A stretch of DNA of 38,949 bases from an uncultured Lachnospiraceae bacterium. Its GTDB lineage: Bacteria > Bacillota > Clostridia > Lachnospirales > Lachnospiraceae. Below the pieces are notes generated by a model. The model was not told where the DNA came from. It searched no databases and worked only from the letters and a program-made list of their open reading frames with translations. This document shows, piece by piece, positions 15,185 through 24,600 of the stretch. A program made the position numbers and the translations under genes. The DNA is taken from contig CATKXE010000023.1 of assembly GCA_949840465.1 (NCBI GenBank), positions 1 through 38,949 of the forward strand, written 5' to 3'. How positions within the stretch are numbered: position 1 is the first letter of the stretch; each line of letters begins with the position of its first letter.

Positions 15185-15346
15185 GTTGTACTGTATCGCT
15201 CATATTCAGGCAAACCGCCTTGTCTGATTTTCCATCGGACTGCGTTGGCTTCAATCGACGATGCCACCGCATCGCCTCATTCAGCCGCCTTGCCGATGAA
15301 AAATTATCCTGCGGTGTTTTACCAGATATGAGTGATACAGTACAAC
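15185..15346. repeat. 21-bp inverted repeat flanking the WYL gene start
   Basis: The arm at 15185-15205 (GTTGTACTGTATCGCTCATAT) is the reverse complement of the arm at 15326-15346 with one mismatch, the spacer being 120 bases. Both arms encode MSDTVQ when read outward-to-inward on opposite strands. It could be a pair of regulator sites or the remains of an inverted duplication. Confidence 0.5.
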
Positions 15347-15350
15347 AGCG

Positions 15351-15366
15351 TGATGCCCTTTGGGTA
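15351..15366 (+). repeat. family A remnant (short)
   Basis: Only the GATGCCCTTTGGGTA arm is present, identical over 15 bases to the truncated copy at 9260-9274. It directly follows the 21-bp inverted-repeat arm. Confidence 0.35.
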
Positions 15367-15383
15367 CACTATAACACAAAGCA

Positions 15384-15423
15384 GGAACTTGTGCCACTAC
15401 ATATTTTCCATAGCACAAGTTCC
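15384..15423. terminator. strong stem-loop upstream of the WYL gene
   Basis: A perfect 11-bp stem, GGAACTTGTGC (15384-15394) with GCACAAGTTCC (15413-15423), has an 18-base loop. On the minus strand it follows the 35-aa gene and leads into GCTTTGTGTT, so it may terminate that transcript. Otherwise 15273-15526 contains no gene. Confidence 0.45.
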
Positions 15424-15526
15424 CGCTTCTGTTTATGATCTGTTCCATCATTTCACACACATACGTGATGCAGTTGTAGGAGCCGCCTGACAATATACAC
15501 TTACTTTTCTCATCCTACCATCGCTT

Positions 15527-15634
15527 TCATGACGCTTCCTCCACAAATTCCCAATAGTCTCTCTCGTCTGCAAATAAAACATAGCTTCCATCTACATAAC
15601 CCATATAACCGTCTTCTACAAAATACCCCTTCAT
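15527..15634 (-). CDS. small acidic protein (35 aa)
   Basis: A short frame whose protein contains GYFVEDGYMGYVDGSYVLFA and ends ERDYWEFVEEAS. It is very rich in Tyr, Asp and Glu. An AGGAGG site lies eight bases before the ATG at 15634. The frame is open further upstream to a TTG at 15760, but no ribosome site supports those starts. I do not recognise the family; the pattern recalls short accessory proteins of clostridial genomes. It lies 144 bases after the ABC permease gene and could be the last gene of that operon. Confidence 0.55.
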   Translation of the reverse strand: MKGYFVEDGYMGYVDGSYVLFADERDYWEFVEEAS

Positions 15635-15778
15635 TGGCTGTGCCTCCTGTCTGATATCATCCATCTGCAGACAGGCTTTTTCTGCCTGCCCTTGCTTCTT
15701 TTCAAAGTATAGCAGATTGGGTGTCCAAAAGTTTCCCCAGCCAGAAAAATTTAAAGACAAAGTTCAGGGGGCAGTTTT

Positions 15779-17755
15779 TTACTCCCGAAGCGAATAACAA
15801 TATACGTATGTCACCGAATTTGTCGCCTCATCCTCCACTTCCGCTTTCAGTTCCCGGGAATAATCCAGAGGATACAGCAGGGGCTGCAGATCCAGCCGCT
15901 CAGGAACCATTTTTTCCTTCCAGGCTTCGATCTCCACCGGCTCCTCGTAATATTCCCTCCGGCTCCCTATGCCGTTTGCGTACGCACTGCTTACGCTTAC
16001 CGAAGAGATCGGGTAGTCCGCAAGCGCTTTATTGATGTGGATTCCATGCTTTTTTAGGAAATCACAGGTTCTTTCAAAAAAAGGATACACCGCCATCTCT
16101 GCGGATGCCAGCCGCATTTCAGAGTCTATGTCAACAAATCCCAGGGGCAGCGCCGCTTTAAGATCTTCCATTTCCATATTGTCCACATCCTCCTGCCATG
16201 CATCCAGAAGCGCTTCTTTTTCCCCGTCCTCCAGCCTTAATACCGTTCCCGTGACCCCGTCCGACCAGAAGAAACGCGCATCCATTACATATCTTTTATT
16301 TGGCAGAGGATACGCTTTTTCTTTATACTCATCCGTCTCATACACAGAGGCAAACAGATTTAAATCTTCTTCGGAGACCGGATACATCCGGTAAACTTCT
16401 TTTCCGTTTTTCATATGGTAGCAGACCACTGCATGGGTAAATCCGTCCACTTCGCCGCTGCCGTTTTTCCGCGCCTGTAAGACCGCCCATTCCAATGCCG
16501 GGTCTTTTCCTTCCCCGGAAAGCAGATATTTCTCCCCGGAACCGTCCTGCTTATAAGCGTCATACCCCATATCCAACCCGGCGATACTGATTCCGACAGC
16601 CTCCACCTGCCCTTCCTCCGGCTCAAAAGCATCAAAGGAAAAAGCGCCTGCAAAAACATACGCCCCCACAAAAACCACCGCCGCACATTCCAGCGCAAGC
16701 CGCCCCATCCGCCGGAATCTGTCCCGGCCTTTGCTTCCCTTCCGGCGTCCGGCCGTTCCTTTGCATCCCCACTCCAACAGGAAATGGACAACACAGGCCG
16801 CTGCCGCGCCAAAAAACAGGCCAGGGACAAACGCTGCCCCGGGCTTCCGGGCGGCCAGCCCCGACAATTCGATACAAAAACTGGTACTCCATACGCCGGC
16901 CCCAAAGGAGAGCAGCGCTTCCGCCGCCCGTTCTGCCAGAGGAATGGCAAATAACCTCCCCACCCGTTCTGTCTTTCTCCTTTTCTGCGCCGCCGCAAAA
17001 AGAAGGAACAAAAAGGCAATCCACACAAGCCCGGCCGCAAGGCAGAACATGGGCGGGATATACAAAAAAACCTCTTCTTTGTCATACACTCCGCTTCCCG
17101 TAAGCTTCCCTGCCAGTGAGAACGGCGTAAGGATCACATCCAGTTTCTCCAGCAGCGGAATCCTATAATAGGTATGAAAATAATTTTCTGCCAATGTGGT
17201 CAATGCATTGCCAATCAGAACCGTTCCATAGAAAAGCGCCGCCCCGTACCCCAGAATTGCAGGCAGGATTTTTCCGCACACTGTAAGCAGTAAAATCCCA
17301 ATATGATAAAAAATAAGAAATACCGAGGCAAATGCCAGAATGCTTCGCCCTGTATAACCGGCGGAATATGCCATAAATTCCATGTCAACCGTACTCTCAT
17401 ACAGCCCGCAGGCGATCATTACCAACACCATCGGTGCCATAAAATGCAGCATTCCATGTACATACCTGCTCCAGAATACGGTACTTTTCCTCACCGGAAG
17501 CCCATAATAAAAGTCCAGTTTCTGGGGCTGTAGAAGGTAAAGGAATTCGAGGAAAGAAAGCGCTGCCCCAAGCCCCTCGCATAGCCATAAAAAGTCTCTG
17601 CTGCCCATGCCGAAAAAATCAAATTCCGTACTCGTACTCAACCGTACAAGAGAGACCATCATATACCCCGCAAGGCTCCCCCATGACAAAAACGCTACAA
17701 TATGCCCTCTCCCGGCTTCTTTCACCCATTTACTGAAGTACTTTTCTGATGTCAT
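15779..17755 (-). CDS. ABC transporter permease with DUF6449-like extracytoplasmic domain
   Basis: A 658-aa membrane protein. The N-terminal ~330 residues hold six or seven hydrophobic segments (WGSLAGYMMVSLVRL, MLHFMAPMVLVMIACGLY, FMCLAAGLVWIAFLFLLF-like and others). The sequence LQPQKLDFYYGLPVRKSTVFWSRYVHG is typical of membrane subunits of efflux-type ABC systems. After a further segment near 375 the C-terminal ~280 residues are soluble and probably outside. ATG at 17755 has GGAGGG eight bases ahead and overlaps the end of the ATPase gene by 26 bases. Substrate unknown; bacitracin or peptide stress systems are possible analogues. Confidence 0.82.
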   Translation of the reverse strand: MTSEKYFSKWVKEAGRGHIVAFLSWGSLAGYMMVSLVRLSTSTEFDFFGMGSRDFLWLCEGLGAALSFLEFLYLLQPQKLDFYYGLPVRKSTVFWSRYVHGMLHFMAPMVLVMIACGLYESTVDMEFMAYSAGYTGRSILAFASVFLIFYHIGILLLTVCGKILPAILGYGAALFYGTVLIGNALTTLAENYFHTYYRIPLLEKLDVILTPFSLAGKLTGSGVYDKEEVFLYIPPMFCLAAGLVWIAFLFLLFAAAQKRRKTERVGRLFAIPLAERAAEALLSFGAGVWSTSFCIELSGLAARKPGAAFVPGLFFGAAAACVVHFLLEWGCKGTAGRRKGSKGRDRFRRMGRLALECAAVVFVGAYVFAGAFSFDAFEPEEGQVEAVGISIAGLDMGYDAYKQDGSGEKYLLSGEGKDPALEWAVLQARKNGSGEVDGFTHAVVCYHMKNGKEVYRMYPVSEEDLNLFASVYETDEYKEKAYPLPNKRYVMDARFFWSDGVTGTVLRLEDGEKEALLDAWQEDVDNMEMEDLKAALPLGFVDIDSEMRLASAEMAVYPFFERTCDFLKKHGIHINKALADYPISSVSVSSAYANGIGSRREYYEEPVEIEAWKEKMVPERLDLQPLLYPLDYSRELKAEVEDEATNSVTYVYCYSLRE

Positions 17756-18632
17756 ACCCCACGCCCTCCATTTCCGCAATAAACGTTTCCTCCAGGCTTA
17801 AAGGCACCTCGTTTATAAAGATCGGGTCGTTTTCTTCCAACATCCTGCGGATTTCCCCGCTGTCTCCCTTTGTCATCAGCGTGATGAAGCGTGCATCTTC
17901 ATGAAAACGGAAAACAGCCGGGCACTGTTTTATCCTGTCCAGATCCGTTTCCGTCTGAAACACGCATTGGAACTTACTCACATGCTCCGCCCTTTTCCTA
18001 AAGTCCCCCGCCGTCACAACGCCGCCTTTGTGGAGGATGGCGATATTTCCGCAGATATCCTCCAGATCGCCCAGCTTGTGGGACGCCGCCACAACCGTAA
18101 AATCCCTCGCTTTCATTTCCTTTCGGAATAAATTTTTCATCATTTCCGCCGCAATGGGATCCAGACCGTCAAATACCTCGTCGCACAACAAAAATTTTGT
18201 CCCGCTGCAAAGCGCCATGATCAGAAATGCCTGCCGCTTCATGCCCTTCGAAAATGTCCTAAGAGGCAGGGACTCGTCCAGATTCAGGGATTCGGCCATG
18301 TAGATTGCCGAATCTTTGTCCATCCCAGGATATTGTTTTTTGAAAAAATCAATCATCACGTCCATGGATGCATTGGGAAAAAAATAGGGATCATCCGGGA
18401 GATAAAAAAGAGCTTCCCTGGATGACGGCGAAAAAGAATCCTCTTCGCCGTCAAACCGGATTTCCCCCGCATCCGCCTCAATGATCCCTGCAAGCATCCG
18501 AAGTACTGTTGTCTTGCCCGCCCCGTTCGTGCCAAGCAGGCCGAACATCATGCCGTCCGGTATTTCCAGAGAAATATGGCTGACCGCGCAGACACCGTCA
18601 AAATATTTTGTCAGATCATTCATCCTGATCAT
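17730..18632 (-). CDS. ABC transporter ATP-binding protein
   Basis: A 300-aa ATPase. Walker A is GTNGAGKTT (34-42). The signature loop is TFSKGMKRQ, a variant of LSGGQ common in YtrB/CcmA-type exporters. Walker B is FLLCDEVFDGLDP, and the switch histidine is in AASHKLGDLEDI. The last 80 residues form an extra regulatory-type domain. It is translationally coupled to the permease gene downstream and starts about 34 bases after the MATE gene ends. The frame opens nine codons earlier at a TTG; the ATG at 18632 is preferred, though its ribosome site is weak. Confidence 0.9.
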   Translation of the reverse strand: MIRMNDLTKYFDGVCAVSHISLEIPDGMMFGLLGTNGAGKTTVLRMLAGIIEADAGEIRFDGEEDSFSPSSREALFYLPDDPYFFPNASMDVMIDFFKKQYPGMDKDSAIYMAESLNLDESLPLRTFSKGMKRQAFLIMALCSGTKFLLCDEVFDGLDPIAAEMMKNLFRKEMKARDFTVVAASHKLGDLEDICGNIAILHKGGVVTAGDFRKRAEHVSKFQCVFQTETDLDRIKQCPAVFRFHEDARFITLMTKGDSGEIRRMLEENDPIFINEVPLSLEETFIAEMEGVGYDIRKVLQ

Positions 18633-18665
18633 AAACCGTACCACGCCTTTCGGATCCAAAATTTT

Positions 18666-20000
18666 TTATGTTTCTGTATTTTCATTCCTTCTATATATAA
18701 AATACGCCAGACCTGCCGTGACAAATTCAGTAAAGGAGAATGCGCACCACACACCTTTGACCCCCATAAACCAGCTTAGTAAAAATGCCGCCGGTATGAT
18801 CACCGCCACATAGCGGAGCAGGGAAATGTACAGGGACGGACGACCCTTTCCCAGGCCTTCCAACGCCCCGCAGCAGGTTACGGAAACTGCCGACACCACA
18901 AAGCCGGAACTGATGATATGTAAAGCGGTCACGCCGCTTTCCACTGTCTGCGGATTGGATGTAAACAGTCCGATCAGCTTTCCCGGAATCAGCCATGACA
19001 GCGCCGTGCCCACCGTCATGACTCCCATGGTCAGCGCCAGAGTGGTCTTGAAAATCTGCTTCACCCTTTCCTTCTCCCCCGCGCCGTAATTATATCCCAT
19101 CAACGGCCTGATGCCCTGAATAATTCCATTTGCCGTCAGATAGATAAATGTCTGTAGTTTGTAATAAACCCCCAGCACCAGAACATATTTTTCCGAAAAT
19201 CCTGCAAGAAGCCCATTCAGCACGGAAATCAGAAGCGACGGGAGCGCTAAGGTCACCGTGGCAGAGACGCCTACCGAATACATCCTTGCCGCTACGTCCC
19301 TTTCCGGCCGCACATATTTTCTCTCGATCTTCAAAGGAAGCGGGTCGAGCCTGCCGCAGATCAGATACACCGCCAGAGTCAGTACCTGCCCGATCCCGGT
19401 TGCATAGGCAGCCCCGGCAATCCCCATGGCAGGGAAAAATCCGATCCCAAAGATCATCAACGGGTCAAGGAGAATATTGGCGGCAAATCCGCACATCATG
19501 CTGAACATAGATATTTTCATCTTGCCCACGGCCTGAAATACTTTTTCATATACCAGTGTCAGCGCGATCACGGCGGAAAATAAAAATGCCCTGTTGGAAT
19601 ACTCCAAAGCCATTTTAATCACAGCTTCATCTGATGAAAACATCCGCAAAAACGCAGGCATAACCGCAATGCACAAAACCATCAGCACCACCCCGTGCAA
19701 AAAGTTCAAAACCAGCCCCTGGGTTGCCGCTTTATCCGCCCGTTCCTGATCGCCTGCCCCTAAGTAAAACGCCACGCTTGCGTTGATTCCAATGGCAAAC
19801 CCAATGGCAATGGCGTTGATCATATTCTGCACAGGGTAAACCAATGCCAGCGCTGTCATGGCATCCTCGCTCAATTTTGCCACAAAATAGCTGTCCACAA
19901 TGTTGTAGAGTGAATTGACCGCCATGGAGACCACCATGGGCATGGACATAGACAACACAAGCGGCAGTATCTTCTTTTCTTTCATAAATGATTGTTCCAT
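18666..20000 (-). CDS. MATE family efflux transporter
   Basis: A 444-aa inner-membrane multidrug/sodium antiporter-type protein with twelve predicted segments in two similar halves. Typical stretches are PMVVSMAVNSLYNIVDSYFVAKL near the start, GINASVAFYLGAGDQERADKAATQG, and GIIQGIRPLMGYNYGAGEKERV in the second half. The open frame reaches an ATG at 20027, but the promoter would start transcription at about that base. AAAGGAAG precedes the ATG at 20000. It is the first gene of a three-gene unit with the ABC ATPase and permease, suggesting a combined export response. Confidence 0.92.
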   Translation of the reverse strand: MEQSFMKEKKILPLVLSMSMPMVVSMAVNSLYNIVDSYFVAKLSEDAMTALALVYPVQNMINAIAIGFAIGINASVAFYLGAGDQERADKAATQGLVLNFLHGVVLMVLCIAVMPAFLRMFSSDEAVIKMALEYSNRAFLFSAVIALTLVYEKVFQAVGKMKISMFSMMCGFAANILLDPLMIFGIGFFPAMGIAGAAYATGIGQVLTLAVYLICGRLDPLPLKIERKYVRPERDVAARMYSVGVSATVTLALPSLLISVLNGLLAGFSEKYVLVLGVYYKLQTFIYLTANGIIQGIRPLMGYNYGAGEKERVKQIFKTTLALTMGVMTVGTALSWLIPGKLIGLFTSNPQTVESGVTALHIISSGFVVSAVSVTCCGALEGLGKGRPSLYISLLRYVAVIIPAAFLLSWFMGVKGVWCAFSFTEFVTAGLAYFIYRRNENTET

Positions 20001-20028
20001 ATTTTCATTACTTCCTTTGCTCGCCATT

Positions 20029-20057
20029 ATGTTATTCTATATAATAACATTTGTCAA
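20029..20057 (-). promoter_or_regulatory. promoter with operator-like dyad before the MATE-ABC operon
   Basis: On the minus strand TTGACA (20052-20057) and TAACAT (20029-20034) are 17 bases apart. The dyad ATGTTATT-N6-AATAACAT (20029-20036/20043-20050) fills the gap and covers the -10 box, so a bound repressor would block polymerase. Transcription would begin around 20022. Confidence 0.6.
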
Positions 20058-20084
20058 ACACATTATAACAGCTCCGCCATACTA

Positions 20085-20117
20085 AAACCCCACAAACAAC
20101 ATCTGTCTGTGGGGTTT
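20085..20117 (-). terminator. terminator after rpsI
   Basis: A perfect 10-bp stem AAACCCCACA/TGTGGGGTTT (20085-20094/20108-20117). On the minus strand the 3' arm ends in four T. It separates the ribosomal operon from the MATE operon. Confidence 0.8.
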
Positions 20118-20146
20118 CTGTCTCTTTTCTGTCTGCAAATAACTGC

Positions 20147-20539
20147 CTATCTCTTGGAGAACTGCGGCGCACGCCTTGCGGCTTTGAGGCCGTATTTCTT
20201 TCTCTCCTTCATTCTCGGGTCACGGGTCAAATAGCCTGCTTTTTTGAGGATTGCCCTGTACTCCGGGTCAGCCTCAAGCAGTGCGCGGGAAATACCGTGG
20301 CGGATCGCTCCTGCCTGTCCGGTATAACCGCCGCCCTTTACATTCACCAGCACGTCAAACTTATCCGTTGTATCTGTTGCAACAAGCGGCTGACGTACAA
20401 CTACCTTCAATGTCTCAAGGCTCAGATAGTCGTCAATGTCTCTTTTATTTATCGTAATCTTACCTGTACCAGGTACGAGATACACTCTTGCAATCGATTT
20501 TTTTCTTCTTCCTGTTCCATAATATTTTGCGTTAGCCAC
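20147..20539 (-). CDS. rpsI: 30S ribosomal protein S9
   Basis: Ribosomal protein uS9, 130 aa, a component of the small-subunit head whose C-terminal tail reaches the P-site tRNA. The standard start [21 protein letters not shown], the central [22 protein letters not shown] and the invariant tail RRAPQFSKR are all present. It is 26 bases downstream of rplM in the universal rplM-rpsI operon and shares its promoter and leader. Confidence 0.98.
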   Translation of the reverse strand: MANAKYYGTGRRKKSIARVYLVPGTGKITINKRDIDDYLSLETLKVVVRQPLVATDTTDKFDVLVNVKGGGYTGQAGAIRHGISRALLEADPEYRAILKKAGYLTRDPRMKERKKYGLKAARRAPQFSKR

Positions 20540-20565
20540 TGTAATGTCCTCCTCTCAACCTTTCC

Positions 20566-20994
20566 TTAAAATGTCAATACTTCTGGTTTCTGAGCCTGCT
20601 GTTCGTGCTCCGGACCAGCATATACATGAAGCTTCTTGTACATCTGTCTGCCTAAAGGTCCTTTGGGAAGCATTCCCTTTACAGCCAGTTCTACAACTTT
20701 TTCCGGCTTCTTCTGCATCATCTCTGCCAGAGTGGTCTCTTTCATCCCGCCTACATACTCGGAATGGTGATAGTAAATCTTCTGCTGTAATTTCTTACCC
20801 GTCACTTTTACCTTCGCTGCATTCACAACCACTACATAGTCGCCTGTATCAACATGCGGAGTGAATTCCGGCTTGTTCTTTCCTCTCAATACTTTTGCAA
20901 CTTCGGATGCAAGACGTCCTAAAGTCTGGCCCTGTGCGTCAACTACATACCATTTCTTCTCAATCTTGTCTGGATTAGCCATATAAGTTTTCAT
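20566..20994 (-). CDS. rplM: 50S ribosomal protein L13
   Basis: Ribosomal protein uL13, 142 aa, an early assembly protein of the large subunit. Recognisable stretches are [26 protein letters not shown] near the start, the central [13 protein letters not shown] and the downstream [28 protein letters not shown]. The AGGAGG site lies eight bases before the ATG. It is the first gene of the operon with rpsI. A leader of about 180 bases with several stable pairings precedes it, consistent with feedback control by L13. Confidence 0.98.
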   Translation of the reverse strand: MKTYMANPDKIEKKWYVVDAQGQTLGRLASEVAKVLRGKNKPEFTPHVDTGDYVVVVNAAKVKVTGKKLQQKIYYHHSEYVGGMKETTLAEMMQKKPEKVVELAVKGMLPKGPLGRQMYKKLHVYAGPEHEQQAQKPEVLTF

Positions 20995-21036
20995 GGGGAT
21001 TCCTCCTGTTATTTTCTAAAGTCTTTTCATAAAAAT

Positions 21037-21160
21037 ATGTTCCTCTGTCCTTCAGATGTCCGGTTCATGGCTGAAGACCGGAACATAAGAGCGGAAAATC
21101 TCCCGCCCGTTTGCTGTTTTTATATGAAATCAGTATACTCCGGGGCTTTGGCGTATACTG
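21037..21160 (-). promoter_or_regulatory. structured leader of the rplM-rpsI mRNA
   Basis: Two structured parts are seen. Near the promoter an 8-bp stem CAGTATAC/GTATACTG pairs 21131-21138 with 21153-21160. Nearer the gene, CTTCAG (21050-21055) pairs with CTGAAG (21071-21076), and CCGGT (21060-21064) pairs with ACCGG (21077-21081). The interleaved order allows a pseudoknot. ATGTTCC/GGAACAT (21037-21043/21080-21086) competes with the second helix. L13 leaders are known in Firmicutes; this fold is my own reading. Confidence 0.6.
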
Positions 21161-21184
21161 TTCCTCCCTTTTACATGCTGTAAT

Positions 21185-21213
21185 ATTATAGTACGACTAA
21201 AATTGAATGTCAA
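21185..21213 (-). promoter_or_regulatory. consensus sigma-A promoter of rplM-rpsI
   Basis: A perfect TTGACA (21208-21213) and a perfect TATAAT (21185-21190) are 17 bases apart on the minus strand, the strongest promoter in the window. Bases 21214-21309 hold nothing recognisable. Confidence 0.9.
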
Positions 21214-21309
21214 TATTTTTTACCGGAATTAAACAAATTTTCATCACCCGATTTTCAACATTCCTTATCGCAGTTAACACCCCCGCCATATACGGGCTGT
21301 AACAACCTC

Positions 21310-21531
21310 TCAATACTCCTTCCCCACTTCTTCTATCCCATACATGCTCTTAAACTTTTCCAGATCCCTGTCATCCCTGATGAACATGACTTCCTCAAAT
21401 TTCCCTGTATGGACATCTTTAAAACCTGCCACCTTCTCACCTGTGCATATGCTGCAGTGCAGGACCGGCCTCTGTTTTTCCCTGTCATACTCTTTTTTGG
21501 CCTCCTGCTGTTTCTTCTTAAATAGTCCCAT
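21310..21531 (-). CDS. small conserved protein with CxxC motif
   Basis: A 73-aa cytoplasmic protein beginning MGLFKKKQQEAKKEYDREK. It has a CSIC pair (near residue 26) in RPVLHCSICTGEKVAGFKD and a charged tail. Similar short proteins are common in Lachnospiraceae, where database names such as aspartate dehydrogenase are sometimes attached with no basis in length. The longer frame to 21666 overlaps the helicase gene and has no better start; GGGGGAAG about ten bases before 21531 supports this one. It follows the helicase gene closely. Function unknown. Confidence 0.75.
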   Translation of the reverse strand: MGLFKKKQQEAKKEYDREKQRPVLHCSICTGEKVAGFKDVHTGKFEEVMFIRDDRDLEKFKSMYGIEEVGKEY

Positions 21532-21662
21532 TGTTTTGTTTCTTCCCCCTTTCCTTCCTGATCCTTTCCGCCTGATAAAAGATACCTCTCCTATCAATAC
21601 AAAATCGCGTGAAAATCCCCTGCCCCCTGACCTATGTGTTTCTCCGCAGTTCCTTAGTACCC

Positions 21663-24600
21663 TCACCGCAGCTTCCTGAAGTACTCTTCCAGTATTCCTT
21701 TGATATAATAATAACGTCTGGCATAGGAATTTTCCACCCGGATCAGTTCAAATCCGTGCTGCCTGCATATATTGGCCTTCTGCCGGTCCCTTTGCCTGAC
21801 CAGTTCCTCCTCCTGATGCTCTTTGCCGTCCAGCTCAATAGCAAGGATCGGCATCTCCCGCCCGCCGTACTCTCTCTCATAAATAACAAAATCAAACCGT
21901 CCGTTATAGAACAGCCCCTCACCCGTAATATTATCCTGAAATACCTGCGAAATTGCAACCTCCCTGCGCACCGCGCATTTCCGGTTGTTATTCAGGATAT
22001 TTCCCAGCGCATGGTTTAAGCTCACCAGAAAATCTTCCTCCGTCTGCGTGCTGTAGGGTTTGATGCCAAGAGCCCGCGAATGGACCTCGTCGGGCGTCAC
22101 CCGGCAATGCCCGTTACTGCTGACATAACGAGCCAGCTCATACATATCATCCCGCTGTGAATCATCGTGAAGGCGCTGCAGATTTTTGGTACTGGAAAAT
22201 AGGACCAGCTTCTCCCTTGCACGGGAAGTCGCCACGTTGAGCAGTTCCCGGTTGTTTTGGAGCCAGTGGTAGGTCTTCTCCGAAGTCTGGTCGGTAATCG
22301 CCGTGGAAAATAAGATAATATCCTTCTCATCTCCCTGAAATGCATGGACCGTCCCACAGGATACATCCTGGATTTTGTTGTCTTTCAGCATCTGCTGGAT
22401 GCATTCCTTTTGGTTGGCAAAGGGCGTGATAATCCCAATCTTTTTGTCCCGGTTCTCCTGAATATACCTGAGGATTTGCTCGGCTTCCCGTGGCGCCGTA
22501 TTCTTCATTCCGGCCTCATTCCCCTTCACATCCACATAGACCAGAGGGCGATCCGGCTTCACGCTGCTTTCAATCTTTAAGCGGCTGTTGTAATACTTTA
22601 CATTATTAAATTCAATGATCGATTTACAGCACCGGTAGTGATGGCGCAGGAGAATTTCCTCGCTGACCGCGTCATTTGCCAGAAACGTTTTATAAATCGA
22701 GTTTTCCACATAGTCATACTCCGGCGGGATGCGATAGCGCTGTTTCAGGATCTCGTTGTCCTTCCTGTCCAGAAGGATAACCGGATTCAGCTGCTGCGGA
22801 TCGCCCACCAGCAGAAGGTTCTCCCCCCGAATGACGGGAATAAGCGATACCGCCGTACTGCACTGGCTTGCCTCATCCATGATGGTAATGTCAAAATACG
22901 GCCCTGGACTTCCGATTCTGTGGGAAGAAATGCAGGATGTGGCAACCACAGGAAATATACGCAGAAATTTTTTGACATTTTCCGGCCTCCCCAGATATTG
23001 GTGGAACGCTTTCACCTTTTCCTCCTCGTCCTCTATATACAGAATGCTCCGCAAATCCTCATTCTTCGGTTCCCCCAGACGTTTCCAATACCTGACGGAC
23101 GTAAAATACAGGTATTTCTTAAATTCCTTTCCATCCTGATCAAGAAGCGATAACGCCTGTTCATTGGTAATCTCGCCGATCTCCTGAAGTTCCTTCCTGA
23201 TTTCTTGCAGCTGCCTCCCCTGCAGGTCGGTCTGGAATGTCAAATGCTTTGTCCGATCCAGCAGACATTGTATCGCCTCCTCTTTTTCCCGTAAAGCCAA
23301 TGTATGCTCATATTTTTTCAGCAGGTCCGTAAGCGCCCTTGTCCGGTTGATCTTATCCCCCCTGTTTTTTTCCAGGGTATTTTCAGAAATCTTCTTGTCC
23401 TTCACCCGCTCATACTGCCGCCTCATTTCCAGAAGCGCTTTCTTCACCAGATTCTGGTTGCCCAGACGCACAATGGGAAACGGAATGTTTTCGCCCTTCC
23501 CATCCCCTGTGGCCGCCCCCCATGGAATGGACTGCAGCTTTTCCACCACCGTATCGATGGGATGGTTGTTGTAGGACGCCAAAAGCACTGTTTTTTCATT
23601 AAAAAATGCCGTGACAATGCTGTTGATGATGGTGTGGGATTTTCCCGTACCGGGCGGCCCCTGGACGTAAGTGACCGGATATTTTATGGCGTTGTGGATA
23701 GCAAGGAGCTGATCCAGATTGGCGCGCCGCTCCAAAAGCGCCAGAGGATAATCCTTGCGCCTGACGGGTTTTCCGGTAATTTTCCCGAAAAATGCCTTGA
23801 CCGGGTATGTCTCTTTTCCCTCTTCCAGACTCTGGAGCACCGCGTCATATTCCTGATTCAGATCCACCTTCACATTCCTGGCAAGGGCAATGATATAAGG
23901 CCTGTCATCCACACCCTGTTTTAAGGAATTATAATGCGTAATCTTTTCTTTTATCAGTTCCTTATTGCTTTCAAATTCTTCCAGCAGGTCATAATCTGCC
24001 GGATCCATGTATTTCCGAATGCTTTCCCGTTCTCCGTTTACGGTAAATTCCCTGCAGATCGTAATGTCTGTATCCGGCTCTAACACCCTTCGCTTTACAT
24101 CCAGATAAAGCTTGCGGTATGCCAGCACATACAGCGCTTCCCGCTGAGCGCTCCTTCCGTTGACAAGGATGCTCAGTTCATTCATGGCAAGGTGCCTGTA
24201 CTTCCATATTTTCTGTTTTTCAGACTGGGTGCTCTCTTTTTGAAATTGGTGGACAAACTGGGAAAACTGCTCTTTGCTCAAAGGGTATTCCCCATATCGG
24301 AAAGACTCCTCATCCAGATGCCGGATCAGGGAATAGTCACACTCATAAGTCTCTGTATCCAGACGGTTGCAGTCAATGAGATAATTCAGAATTTTAAGAT
24401 TTACGGCCTGCCCAAATAGCAGTTCGTATTTTTCCGGGTTCCGCTCAATATCCTCCACAAGCTTCTGCTCGATCTTACAGGTAGACGCCTCCACCACCGA
24501 CGACGACAGGATCGAATCCAGATAGATGCAGTCATACTCCCGAATCGTATGCATCGTCAAATGAAACCCTTCCACGCGGAGGGCTTTCCTCTTCACATCG

